DNA of 64,000 bases from IMG/VR virus record IMGVR_UViG_3300044835_000075, positions 1-64,000 of that record. The stretch is one strand, 5' to 3'. The notes beneath the pieces were generated by a model. It worked only from the letters and a program-made list of their open reading frames with translations, had not been told where the DNA came from and searched no databases. Source of the DNA: a virus. Shown in pieces: positions 1-7,894 of the stretch; position 1 is the stretch's first letter; the number at the start of each line of letters is the position of its first letter. A program made the position numbers and the translations under genes.

Positions 1-743
1 TCTGCTCGCAGTTTGCGCGCGGTCGGCCCCTTCGGGCGCATGTTCGCCGTGATGGGGGTGCCGGTCGGGTAGCCCCAATACGTCGAGTCCTTGACGGTGC
101 GGGTTTTCTCCTCGATCGCGTCGGGCTCTCCGGACTTCACGGAGTGCTGGCGGGCGGCGTTGTGCGCGCCGTGCAGGACGGGCCCGTACTCGTAGAGGTC
201 GAGGTCGTGGATGTAGCGGGTCTTGCGGCGCTTCTCGTCGAGCCCGATGCGCTTCTGCTTGACGACGTAGCCGATCGAGTAGGCCGTCTTCGGGCCGTAG
301 AACTTGGCGTGCTCGTAGGCGTCGCGGCCGTCTTGGGTGCCGAGAATGTAGCGGTTCTTCGTGTACAGCGCCCCGGCCTCTTTCGGCCACGGCTCGTAGC
401 CGGTGCCGGTCCAGATCTGCTCGGGCAGCCGGGGGTCGCCGGGCATGAGTTCGATGCCGACCTCGGGCATCCCGATCGGCCGGTTCCAGTCGTGGCCGAG
501 TGCCATCTTCGGCTCAAGAGCCTTGAGGGTGCGGGTGAAAGCGCCCGGGACGATGACGTCGCCGACCTCGTCGCGGGTGCCGGTGACGGCGACGAACGCC
601 TCGACCACGCCGACGGTGTCGCCGTTCTCGTCGGTCTCGATGGTGATTGCGGGCGTTTCGGGGGTGGTGATGGTGGTGGTCGACTTGTATTCGAGCACCG
701 GCACGCCGATGGTCTTGTACTCCAGCTCGGGCGGCCTGTGCAC
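1..743 (-). CDS. HK97-type prohead protease (3' end outside window)
   Basis: Serine protease expected to process capsid and scaffold during head assembly. I read it from GTG at 743, preceded by GAGGAG. The N-terminal core has EVGDVIVPGAF near residues 59-69, GHDWNRPIG with probable catalytic His84, and AYSIGY with probable catalytic Ser156, in the order and spacing of the HK97 gp4/peptidase U35 family. The reading frame stays open to the window edge, so about 247 residues are visible. It lies downstream of portal, MuF and 2H genes, as expected of a head operon; the major capsid gene should follow outside the window. Function is confident, exact start fairly so. Confidence 0.88.
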   Translation of the reverse strand, partial: MHRPPELEYKTIGVPVLEYKSTTTITTPETPAITIETDENGDTVGVVEAFVAVTGTRDEVGDVIVPGAFTRTLKALEPKMALGHDWNRPIGMPEVGIELMPGDPRLPEQIWTGTGYEPWPKEAGALYTKNRYILGTQDGRDAYEHAKFYGPKTAYSIGYVVKQKRIGLDEKRRKTRYIHDLDLYEYGPVLHGAHNAARQHSVKSGEPDAIEEKTRTVKDSTYWGYPTGTPITANMRPKGPTARKLRA

Positions 744-779
744 TGGGTGTCTCCTCTGTGGGCGCAAGATGGAACGTCT

Positions 780-809
780 AGTATAGCCGCGCTAGCGGCG
801 GTTAATCAA
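780..809 (-). promoter_or_regulatory. promoter cassette for the prohead protease gene
   Basis: TTGATT -35, 18-bp spacer, TATACT -10. The TGA stop of the upstream 2H gene lies inside the -35. It is a variant of the repeated cassette, with the best -10 of the set. Confidence 0.6.
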
Positions 810-2209
810 TCGTCCCAGAGGGAGAACTCCGCGCGCGGCCCCGGCACTGCCGGAGTCGCCACATCGTCGTCCTCGAAGTTCTCCGCGTCGTCGCCGTCCG
901 GCCCGTCGTCCGCACGCCGCAACTCCCCCGCGCCGACCATCGTCCAGTCCACGTCATCGACCAACGCCTGCTCGTAGGCGTCGTCCTCGTCGTTCGGGTC
1001 GTCACTGCCGTCGTCGTCGGCACCCGAGTCGTCGTCGGAGCCCAGGAACGTGCTCAGCGAGTCGTCGTCGATCGAGTCGATGTCGGAGTCCGGATCCGCC
1101 ATGAGCATCGCGGCCTTGAACTCCTCGGCGGAGATCGTCAGCGCCTTGTGCGCGTTCTTCCCCGGCCACACGCCGGTGGCGAGCTTGTGGATGTTCGCGG
1201 TCAGGCCGTCGAGGATGTGCGGGTCCTGGACGAACTTGGCGAGATGCCTGCGCAGCCGCTTGAAGTCCCCCGGCGTGCCCGGCCGCCACTTCGCCGCACC
1301 CTTGCCGTGCGCCCAGTACTCGCGCAGCTTCGCGGCGTTCGGGCTCGGGCTCATGATCTTCTGCTCGATGGCCTTTTTGATCTCGAACTCAGTCAGCCCG
1401 GCGTGCTTCTTCTCCGGCGCCGCCGCGTTCCAGTCCTTCGGGAGCATGTTCGTCGCCTTGAGCCGCTTCGCGGCCGCGTTGATCACCGTCTTGCGCGCGG
1501 CCTTGTCGGCGGCCGGGACCTTCGCGAACGCCTTGATGGCAGCCGCCAGATCGCCAATGCTCTTGATCGTGTCGCCGTCGGTCGCGCCCTGCGGAGGACC
1601 GCCCTTGGCGCCCTTCTTCGGGCCCTTCTTCGCGAAGTGCGCGGCCAGACCGGCGGGCATCTTGCCCTTCGTCTCACCGTCGTCCTCGCCGTCACCGTCC
1701 CCGGAGTCGTCGACATCACCGTCGGCCGCGCCGAACGGGAAGTCGTACACCTGCTCGGGGAACTCCAGGCGCAGCCGGTCGAATGTCACCGGCCCCACCT
1801 TGGCGAGCTTGTCTGCCGACAGGCCGAACCCGGCCGTCATGTGCGGGAAGTACGGCTCATGCTGCGGTTCGTCACAGCACTGGTCGAAATGCTGCTGCAA
1901 CGCCGTGAGCAGGCCGGTGCCGCCGACCAGGTACACCGCGCACGGCTTGCGGTCGGCGAAACCGTCCGGGTTGAACGTCGCCGTGGCGAACAGCCGGGCG
2001 TCTATCGGCCCGAAATGACTCGCCACGTTCGCGACCTCGGCCGCCAGCAGGTTCCGCTGCGATGCCGTCATACCGCTGACGTCGTCGCCCAGGAACGCCA
2101 GGGTGACATGCAGCTCGGTGGGATCGTCGCCGCCGTCGACCGCGTACGTCTGTGCATCCTCCGCGCGCGGGATGAGTGCGATCATGCCGCCGTTCTGCTC
2201 GTCTGCCAT
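806..2209 (-). CDS. 2H phosphoesterase-domain head-operon protein
   Basis: 467 residues from ATG 2209 (an in-frame ATG at 2218 is also possible; neither has a strong RBS). The N-terminal ~150 residues carry the two HxT motifs of the 2H phosphoesterase (LigT / 2'-5' RNA ligase-like) fold: HVT at 34-36 and HMT at 123-125, each followed by hydrophobic residues. The rest is a Lys/Gly-rich linker, a central basic region and a very acidic Asp-rich C-terminus, resembling a scaffold or internal head protein. It sits between MuF and protease. The family includes RNA-end enzymes and the anti-CBASS nuclease Acb1; the substrate here cannot be told. Confidence 0.72.
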   Translation of the reverse strand: MADEQNGGMIALIPRAEDAQTYAVDGGDDPTELHVTLAFLGDDVSGMTASQRNLLAAEVANVASHFGPIDARLFATATFNPDGFADRKPCAVYLVGGTGLLTALQQHFDQCCDEPQHEPYFPHMTAGFGLSADKLAKVGPVTFDRLRLEFPEQVYDFPFGAADGDVDDSGDGDGEDDGETKGKMPAGLAAHFAKKGPKKGAKGGPPQGATDGDTIKSIGDLAAAIKAFAKVPAADKAARKTVINAAAKRLKATNMLPKDWNAAAPEKKHAGLTEFEIKKAIEQKIMSPSPNAAKLREYWAHGKGAAKWRPGTPGDFKRLRRHLAKFVQDPHILDGLTANIHKLATGVWPGKNAHKALTISAEEFKAAMLMADPDSDIDSIDDDSLSTFLGSDDDSGADDDGSDDPNDEDDAYEQALVDDVDWTMVGAGELRRADDGPDGDDAENFEDDDVATPAVPGPRAEFSLWDD

Positions 2210-2337
2210 GCCGCACATCGTTGCAGGAGAGAGCCCCTGCGGGCGGCTGACACGCGCAGCCGGTTTGACCTGGCGCGAATACGCACGCTAAGGTCAGGGC
2301 CTCTTCTCGATCGTGTGTCGAAGAAGCGGAACCGGCC

Positions 2338-2363
2338 AAACCCTCGCACCCCGTGCGGGGGTT
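2338..2363 (-). terminator. hairpin after the MuF gene
   Basis: AAACCC..CGCAC / GTGCG..GGGTTT inverted repeat just downstream of the MuF stop; a U-rich end forms on the minus strand. Confidence 0.55.
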
Positions 2364-2380
2364 TCGTCGTTGTGGGGCAC

Positions 2381-4507
2381 CTATGCCACCACCTGTGCAC
2401 TCACCGTGCCCGCGCCGACGCCGAGCAGCTCGAACGTCGTCCCGGCCGCCAGCACGATCGCGCCCCCGGCCACTCCGATCGCCACCCCCGCCGGAATCAG
2501 CACCGTAAGCACCACGGCCGCGTCCGACGGAATCGCCAGCCCCAGCACCGGCGTCCCCGGCATCGAGATCGACTGACCGGGCAGCGCCGCCAGCGGTGCG
2601 GTCAACGCGCGGTAGGCGATGATCGGCTGCTTGAGCGTCACCAGCGACGCCACCGGCGGCAGTCCATACCCATCCGGGGTAGGGGTAAGGGTCTCGCCCA
2701 TCGAGCGAGCCGCCGACTTCGCCACGGCCGCCGTGAGCATGTCGAGCGTCCTGCCGGGAGCGCCGGAGTCGGTGCGCGCGGACTCGGCCATCTCGTTCAT
2801 CCTGCGGGCCGCGTCGCCCGGCTTGCGGAACAGCAGTCCGCACCGGCAGTTTTTTGTAGGTATACTGTTCGCTAAGAACATCCCCGCCGTCGTCTGGAGC
2901 GTGTACACGTGGCCCCTAAACGCCTTCCTCTCGATCTTGACCACGCGGTCAAGCTCTACAACTCCGGCCAGCCTCTCCGTGAGGTCGCCTCTCATTTCGG
3001 CATGAGCCAAACCACCCTTTTCCTGAGATTTCGTGAAGCCGAAGTCCCTATGCGCATCGGATCGCAGAAGATCCTGCCCCTTCGCGTCTCGATTGATGCC
3101 GAGGAAGTCGCCACTCGTTACCGGAACGGCGAGAGCGAGAAGGCTCTCAGCGAAGCGCTCGGGGTCGACCGGTCCACCATCCGAACCCGCCTTGAGCGCA
3201 GCGGCATACAGCCACGCGGGCGCTCGGAATCCTTGCTTTTGCGTTGGTCCCGGCTCGATGTCGCCGAACGTGAGGCACTCGTTGTCGCTGCCCACATCGC
3301 CGGTCGCGGACGAATCGCCAGCACCGAAGAACTGACCCGCCGGGCTCAGTCCCGCGCCTCGCTCGACTGCTTCACCTCGCCCTGGGAAGTCGTTCTTGCT
3401 GACCTGCTCGCCGACCGAGGCGTGACGGCCGATCCGCAACGCGCTGTCCACCACTACAATGTCGACCTGGCCTGCTGGCCGGTCGCCGTGGAAATTCACC
3501 GCGACCCCGGGCATCCCCTGAACCGGCGCGCGCGTCGCCAGCGCATCGTGGACCTGCTCGATCGTGGCTGGCTTCCCCTCTACGTCTGGCTCAACCCGCG
3601 CACCAGCGCCGTGACCAACGCGTGTGCCGATCACGTAGTCGAACTCATTCAGCTCGCCCAACGTGACCCAGCCGCGTTCGGTGAGTACCGGGTGATTCGG
3701 GGTACCGGTGAGGCTGCGTCCCTGCGCAGTGCGAAGGGTCACGACCTGTCCGACATACGGCGCACGAAATGAACCTTCGACGTCGGGCCCTGCAACCTCC
3801 GTCTCCGGCACAAAGCAGTTCGCGACCTCGCCCCACGACGCGGGTAGATCCGCCGGATCGCCGGGGTGCTTGAGCTGGAACTTGCCGACCGTGAACGTCT
3901 CCCCCACCGGCCGCACCTGCCCGTCGGCGACCACGTGGGTGTGCCGGACGCGGTCGTCCCGCTTTGAGAGCCATTGAGTGTGGGTCACGCCGAGCCGCAC
4001 GGCGGTGCGCAGGGCGGCGTCGTTGACCAGCGCGTTGCCGAGTGTCCGCCCGGCCATCAGAAGCCAATTGCCCCCCCTGTCGTGCGCGGCCTTGATGTTG
4101 TCGAGCACCTCGTCGAGGTCTTCGGCGGTCTTGTCGGAGTCGAGCACGGCCGCCCGGACGACCTTGGCGTGCGCGTCGGCGACCCCGAGGATCCGGCTGA
4201 TGACGTCCTCGACGGCTGCGGTGAGGTCTCCCATGTCGAACGCGGTGAGGTCGGAGCCGCCACCCAGGTTGGACGATGTCTCTTTCGCCGCCTCGGTGGC
4301 GATCCGGAGCACGACGGGGCGGATCTCCTCGCGCAACTCCGCTTCGAGTTTGTCCGGCACCACGTAGGCCGGGTCCAGCGCTTTGAGTTCGCGGGTGAGT
4401 ACGGCCGTGCCGCCGCCCTTGGTCTCGACCTGGTCCCACCACCGGGTGTGCTTGCGCGCCTTGGGGCCCTTGACGCGGGCGGTGACGACGGCCAGCGAGC
4501 GCTGCAA
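2381..4507 (-). CDS. MuF-like minor head protein interrupted by an intein
   Basis: 708-codon frame. Residues 1-230 and 554-708 are the exteins. The first ends KHPGDPADLPASWGEVAN and the second begins CRCGLLF, together giving the NCRCG end of the SPP1 gp7 / Mu gpF head-morphogenesis domain (THTQW, RDDRVRHTH upstream). Residues 231-553 are an intein. The C-terminal extein ends in a hydrophobic Gly/Ala/Val stretch. Role by family: minor capsid protein made next to portal. Start is uncertain: TTG 4507 has no RBS, and protein-like sequence (RLVNAVDARARRAEDALTAV) continues upstream in frame into the portal end with no ATG/GTG/TTG before a stop at 4727-4729. Confidence 0.82.
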   Translation of the reverse strand: MQRSLAVVTARVKGPKARKHTRWWDQVETKGGGTAVLTRELKALDPAYVVPDKLEAELREEIRPVVLRIATEAAKETSSNLGGGSDLTAFDMGDLTAAVEDVISRILGVADAHAKVVRAAVLDSDKTAEDLDEVLDNIKAAHDRGGNWLLMAGRTLGNALVNDAALRTAVRLGVTHTQWLSKRDDRVRHTHVVADGQVRPVGETFTVGKFQLKHPGDPADLPASWGEVANCFVPETEVAGPDVEGSFRAPYVGQVVTLRTAQGRSLTGTPNHPVLTERGWVTLGELNEFDYVIGTRVGHGAGARVEPDVEGKPATIEQVHDALATRAPVQGMPGVAVNFHGDRPAGQVDIVVVDSALRIGRHASVGEQVSKNDFPGRGEAVERGAGLSPAGQFFGAGDSSATGDVGSDNECLTFGDIEPGPTQKQGFRAPAWLYAAALKAGSDGGPVDPERFAESLLALAVPVTSGDFLGINRDAKGQDLLRSDAHRDFGFTKSQEKGGLAHAEMRGDLTERLAGVVELDRVVKIERKAFRGHVYTLQTTAGMFLANSIPTKNCRCGLLFRKPGDAARRMNEMAESARTDSGAPGRTLDMLTAAVAKSAARSMGETLTPTPDGYGLPPVASLVTLKQPIIAYRALTAPLAALPGQSISMPGTPVLGLAIPSDAAVVLTVLIPAGVAIGVAGGAIVLAAGTTFELLGVGAGTVSAQVVA
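2849..3817 (-). other. intein (323 residues) within the MuF gene
   Basis: Begins at Cys1 (codon 3817-3815), has a block-B-like GTPNHPVL (Thr39, His42), a block-F-like VYTLQTTAGMFLANSIPTKN and terminal Asn323 (2851-2849) followed by Cys+1. The usual penultimate His is Lys. No LAGLIDADG motif is seen in this reading frame; the middle ~230 residues are the in-register complement of the endonuclease gene on the other strand. The C-terminal block uses AT-rich codons unlike the exteins, consistent with transfer. Splicing should restore the MuF protein; the Lys substitution leaves activity to be tested. Confidence 0.82.
2909..3772 (+). CDS. antisense Vsr-like homing endonuclease inside the intein
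   Basis: 287 residues from GTG 2909 with GGAG 9 nt upstream; lies wholly inside the intein on the opposite strand. Residues ~8-45 and ~55-105 look like two successive helix-turn-helix segments (PLREVASHFGMSQTTLFLRF and ALSEALGVDRSTIRTRLE). The C-terminal half has PWEVVLADLLADRGV, then NVDLA, PVAVEIHRDPGHP and GWLPLYVWL, the E..D..E.H order of Vsr/EDxHD-type nucleases. Known relatives act as homing endonucleases near inteins and introns. The last ~27 codons run antisense to intein block B and may be dispensable. The assignment rests on motifs read by eye. Confidence 0.75.
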   Translation: MAPKRLPLDLDHAVKLYNSGQPLREVASHFGMSQTTLFLRFREAEVPMRIGSQKILPLRVSIDAEEVATRYRNGESEKALSEALGVDRSTIRTRLERSGIQPRGRSESLLLRWSRLDVAEREALVVAAHIAGRGRIASTEELTRRAQSRASLDCFTSPWEVVLADLLADRGVTADPQRAVHHYNVDLACWPVAVEIHRDPGHPLNRRARRQRIVDLLDRGWLPLYVWLNPRTSAVTNACADHVVELIQLAQRDPAAFGEYRVIRGTGEAASLRSAKGHDLSDIRRTK

Positions 4508-4655
4508 GTAGCTGTCGAGTACGGCGGTGAGGGCGTCCTCGGCGCGCCGGGCGCGGGCGTCTACCGCGTTGACGAGCCGCTGGCGGTCGGGCCCGGGGGC
4601 GGGGCTGGGCGAGGCCTCGGCAATCGTGAGTTGCGGCGTGGCCAGCGGCGGGAAG

Positions 4656-6239
4656 TCATCGCCAGATCGAGGCGTCGGCGCTGCCGACTTCAGCTCGCGC
4701 GCGGGACTGCCTATCCTCCAGCTCGATCATCTCTTCGAGGCTGCGCTGCTCCAGCGCGCCGGGCCGGGAGTCGACCAAGCGCAGCGAGCGGGCGTTGTTG
4801 TCGTTCTCTGCGGCCTGGGCGCCCATCATGCTGCCCTGCTGGGCACCGGCCTCGGCCTCGGCGGCCGGGTCCGGGGGCGGCGGGGTGCCGAGCATTTGCA
4901 GCTTGTTGACTTCGGCGAGGTCGTCGGCCGCACCGGCTGGGACTTTGCCACCGGGGAGCATGACGACGCGGGACCACGGCTGATCGAAGGGCGGTTTGCC
5001 TGCGATGACGCGGTATTCGTCGAGGGTGCAGAGTCCGGCGGCGAAGTCGGCGGCGGCTTGGGTGATGTCACTGCGCTTGTGTCGGTTGAGGACCCATACG
5101 TCGGAGACGTCGTGCCGGAGGAACAGGGTGTCGTCGTAGTCTCCGGTGAGGATGTCCATTTGGTCGTCGAGCATTTCGAGCAGCGGGAGCATCGTCTGCG
5201 CCCAGAAGATCTCGTACTCGGCGTCGGCGTTGTCGAACGTCCGGCCGGACGCGTCGCCCAGGACGGACTCGGGCACGCCGAAGACCATGGCGATCTCGGT
5301 CCGCATCCGGTCCATCGTGTCGGCCCACTGGGTGTCCCGTGGGTTGCCGGACGTGTCGACATACTCCATCGCGTCGGCCTGGATGGCGGTGGTGCGGCCG
5401 ATACCGGCGGGGCCGCCGTTCATGCGGGTTTCGAGGATGTCGATCACGTCGGGCGAGACGTTGCCCTTGACGGCGAGGATGCCGCCAGGACGGCCGTCCT
5501 GATCCATGAAGCGGCGGTTGTACATCCGGGCGGCGCGGTCGAGATCGGCCGACATTCCAGCGGCCTGGGCGGGGCTCATGCCCCGGAACATCAACGTCGG
5601 GTGCGGCGAGCGGACCCACAGGACCGAGTTCGGCTGGTCGGCGAAGTCGGCCTTGGGGTCGTAGCGCGGGAGGTAGTTGTACGGGCCGGACTGGTCGTTC
5701 GTAGTGATGCGGAACGAGCCGAGCGGGTCGACGTACTTCTGCCCGGTCCTGCTCAGGACAGTGGTGGGGATGATCTCCACCATGTCCGGGTCGATCAAGT
5801 TCATCATCGCCACGCGGCCGCTGCGGCTGCGCACGATCTCGATGTAGACCCCGCGTGAGGACAGGAGCCATTGTGCGATGAGGCGGTACTGGAAGACCTT
5901 CGCGCGCTCCCAGCGGTTGGCCTGGATGTTCATCAGGCGCAGCAGGCCGGTGGGGTCGGCTTCGGGCAGGATCGGTTCGCCGTCCGGGGAGCCGTCGCGG
6001 ATGACCACGGTGCGGGCGATGACGGCGCAGGCGATGACGTGGACGGCCCGGTAGATCCACGGGTTGACCTCGAAGCCCTCTTTGACCGCGCGGTCGGTGT
6101 TCCAGGCCTGGTTGTAGGGCTGACCTGGGACGACGTACTGCCGGAAGAACGACCGGGCACGGCCGGACAGGCCCTTGGTCTCGATCGCCTTGCCGGTGAT
6201 CGCGCGTCGTAGAGCCGGGGCGAGCGTGCGCCGAGCCAT
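4656..6239 (-). CDS. phage portal protein
   Basis: 527 residues from ATG 6239, preceded by GAGGGGTGAGG (in-frame GTG at 6245 is the alternative). Features of the HK97-type portal family: YRAVHVIACAVIARTVV near the N-terminus, SRGVYIEIVRSRSGRV in the middle, and MVFGVPESVLGDASG then NADAEYEIFWAQTMLPLLEML towards the end, a hallmark of phage_portal proteins. Forms the dodecameric head vertex through which terminase packages DNA. First visible gene of the minus head operon; its stop overlaps the unclear start region of MuF. Confidence 0.92.
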   Translation of the reverse strand: MARRTLAPALRRAITGKAIETKGLSGRARSFFRQYVVPGQPYNQAWNTDRAVKEGFEVNPWIYRAVHVIACAVIARTVVIRDGSPDGEPILPEADPTGLLRLMNIQANRWERAKVFQYRLIAQWLLSSRGVYIEIVRSRSGRVAMMNLIDPDMVEIIPTTVLSRTGQKYVDPLGSFRITTNDQSGPYNYLPRYDPKADFADQPNSVLWVRSPHPTLMFRGMSPAQAAGMSADLDRAARMYNRRFMDQDGRPGGILAVKGNVSPDVIDILETRMNGGPAGIGRTTAIQADAMEYVDTSGNPRDTQWADTMDRMRTEIAMVFGVPESVLGDASGRTFDNADAEYEIFWAQTMLPLLEMLDDQMDILTGDYDDTLFLRHDVSDVWVLNRHKRSDITQAAADFAAGLCTLDEYRVIAGKPPFDQPWSRVVMLPGGKVPAGAADDLAEVNKLQMLGTPPPPDPAAEAEAGAQQGSMMGAQAAENDNNARSLRLVDSRPGALEQRSLEEMIELEDRQSRARAEVGSADASIWR

Positions 6240-6399
6240 CCTCACCCCTCACGTCTGGACGTTTTGCCTGATCGTGAGGGTATCCGGCGTCGGGGTGCGT
6301 TCTTGCGCAGACGCGCGGCGGAGAGCTGGACGAACTCGACCCGACGGCGTTCGTCAGCTGGGTTTCGCGACGGCATTGGCCGCCGGGTCGAGGGGCCTG

Positions 6400-6549
6400 T
6401 CAGCGGGGTGCGACGACCGTCACGGACTGGACATCCGTCGCGGTGAAGGGCAGGTCTTCGGCGCGACGTGCCTCGTCTTTTGTCATCTTCACGGGTCGAG
6501 ACTTCCCGTCGGTGGTGCGGACGGTGACTGTGTGATCCCTGTTGCCCAT
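6400..6549 (-). CDS. small protein, 49 residues, unknown
   Basis: ATG 6549 after GAAAGGCG about 10 nt upstream and a cassette promoter. Starts MGNRDHTVTVRTTDG and contains VKMTKDEARRAEDLPFTAT; basic, no membrane segment. It reads away from the transfer operon and has its own promoter. No family recognised. Confidence 0.6.
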   Translation of the reverse strand: MGNRDHTVTVRTTDGKSRPVKMTKDEARRAEDLPFTATDVQSVTVVAPR

Positions 6550-6598
6550 CGGGTGGTTCGCCTTTCGTCGGAGCTGCCTGGCGCGGCTCGATGGGAAA

Positions 6599-6628
6599 AA
6601 ACTAGCCGACTTGGTAATGGCTTGTCAA
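6599..6628 (-). promoter_or_regulatory. promoter cassette for the 49-residue gene
   Basis: TTGACA, 18 bp beginning AGCC, TAGTTT. Confidence 0.65.
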
Positions 6629-6689
6629 CCCCTGATCTTGACGGGTTTGGTATCCGACTGGACTCCGGTACCCCTACCCCGCTAGGGTA

Positions 6690-6703
6690 TGCGTAAATAC
6701 GCA
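6690..6703 (+). promoter_or_regulatory. palindrome, probable operator of the transfer operon
   Basis: TGCGTA AA TACGCA, perfect 6-bp arms, 17 bp before the first ATG of the plus-strand operon. A second imperfect repeat TACCC..GGGTA lies directly upstream (6670-6690). The position suits a repressor site for the transfer genes; the repressor itself is not identified. Confidence 0.5.
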
Positions 6704-6720
6704 CAGCTGAGGACCGGTGA

Positions 6721-6999
6721 ATGAACGACACAGCGCTCGGCACGGAGATCACGGCCACGGCCGCGCGGATCCGCGCCCTGCTCGACCTCGACGCCAGCGG
6801 CACACCCGGGGATCTCCTCCCCGAGCTGGCCATCCTGGACGAGGCCGAACGGAACCTGCGTGTCGTCCGCGACTCAGTCCTTGTCCACGTCCGCAGACGC
6901 GGAAGCTCGTGGAACACGATCGAAGCCAGCACCGATGTACCCGCCACCACCTGGCGCGGCCGCTACGTACGACACACAGAGGAGACCAGCCGACCATGA
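6721..6999 (+). CDS. small HTH-like protein heading the transfer operon
   Basis: 92 residues, ATG 6721 with a weak GAGG upstream. Helical N-terminal half (ELAILDEAERNLRVVRDSVL) followed by SSWNTIEASTDVPATTWRGRY, which resembles a helix-turn-helix; similar short proteins precede SpdB/TraB genes on actinobacterial plasmids. Stop overlaps the next start (ATGA), so it is co-translated with the membrane protein. Possibly a regulator of transfer; this is inference from position. Confidence 0.65.
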   Translation: MNDTALGTEITATAARIRALLDLDASGTPGDLLPELAILDEAERNLRVVRDSVLVHVRRRGSSWNTIEASTDVPATTWRGRYVRHTEETSRP

Positions 7000-7892
7000 T
7001 CGCCCAGACGTCGCGCTCCCGACGTTGGAAGGCCCCCAAGACACCGAAGCCGCCCAAGACCCCGCGCGTCCGGCGCAAGCCGATCGCCGCGCTCAAGGGC
7101 AAGCTGACCCCCAAGCGGGCGACGCCGGTGCCGGTGGACCTCCGCAAGCGGGAACTGGTCGCGGTCACCGCGCTGGCCGCGCTGGCAGTGCTCTCCGTCG
7201 CCGCCATCGGGTTCGTAATTAGCTACTCCCACATGCACGATTGGGCCTTGGCGAACCACGAACCGGACTGGCGCGCGAAGCTCTTCCCCCTGTCCGTCGA
7301 TGGCGCGATCCTCGCCGCCACCCTCGTGCTCTACGCCGACTCACGCGCCGGTCGCAAGGCCGACAAGCTGGCGTACTTCATCACCGCGCTGGGCATCGCC
7401 TGGTCGGTCGGGGCGAACATCGGGCACACGTGGGTGAGCGCCGGTGCGGCCATGCTGATCGCGGGCTGGCCGCCGGTGGCGATGGCGCTCTCGGTCGAGC
7501 AGCTGCTCAAGTTCCTGCGCCGGTGGCGCGGGCAGGCCGACGCCGAGGTGCGCAAGGCCGCGAAGCAGCGGACCGACCGGCCCGCCGCCGAGCCGGACAC
7601 CGTCGAGGTCGCGCCGAAGCCGGTTCCCGCGCCGCGCCCGAAGCCGTCGGCACCGAAGCAGGCTGAGGTGATGGCGCCGCACGTGGTGCCGATGGAGGTG
7701 CCGAGCTGGGTGCCCACGATCCTCAAGGCTGGCGACGCGTGCCAGGCCTATCTCACCCAGGTCAATCCGGACGCCGAGGCGCCGGAAGTCGACCGCGAGG
7801 TCGGCAAGTACATCCGCATGTCGGATGGGTACGCCCGCCGCCAGGTGCGGGTATTCAACGAGGCCCGGCAGGCCGCCGGGCAGGGAGGGTAG
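6996..7892 (+). CDS. DUF2637/SpdB-like plasmid-spread membrane protein
   Basis: 298 residues. Pro/Lys-rich basic N-terminus (~50 residues), then four membrane segments: LVAVTALAALAVLSVAAIGF, LSVDGAILAATLVLY, YFITALGIAWSVGANIGH and AAMLIAGWPPVAMALSVEQL. This four-helix pattern with VDGAI and GWPPVA is typical of DUF2637, found in spread proteins and AICE/plasmid transfer loci. The C-terminal half is soluble, Pro/Ala-rich, and ends with a helical domain containing RMSDGYARRQVRVFNEA, probably a DNA-binding HTH. Coupled to the upstream HTH gene and followed by the TraB operon. Confidence 0.8.
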   Translation: MIAQTSRSRRWKAPKTPKPPKTPRVRRKPIAALKGKLTPKRATPVPVDLRKRELVAVTALAALAVLSVAAIGFVISYSHMHDWALANHEPDWRAKLFPLSVDGAILAATLVLYADSRAGRKADKLAYFITALGIAWSVGANIGHTWVSAGAAMLIAGWPPVAMALSVEQLLKFLRRWRGQADAEVRKAAKQRTDRPAAEPDTVEVAPKPVPAPRPKPSAPKQAEVMAPHVVPMEVPSWVPTILKAGDACQAYLTQVNPDAEAPEVDREVGKYIRMSDGYARRQVRVFNEARQAAGQGG

Positions 7893-7894
7893 TC

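Noticed and set aside
4527-5858. Long plus-strand frame opposite portal
   Set aside because: Portal motifs on the minus strand are decisive; the antisense frame has no RBS or domain.
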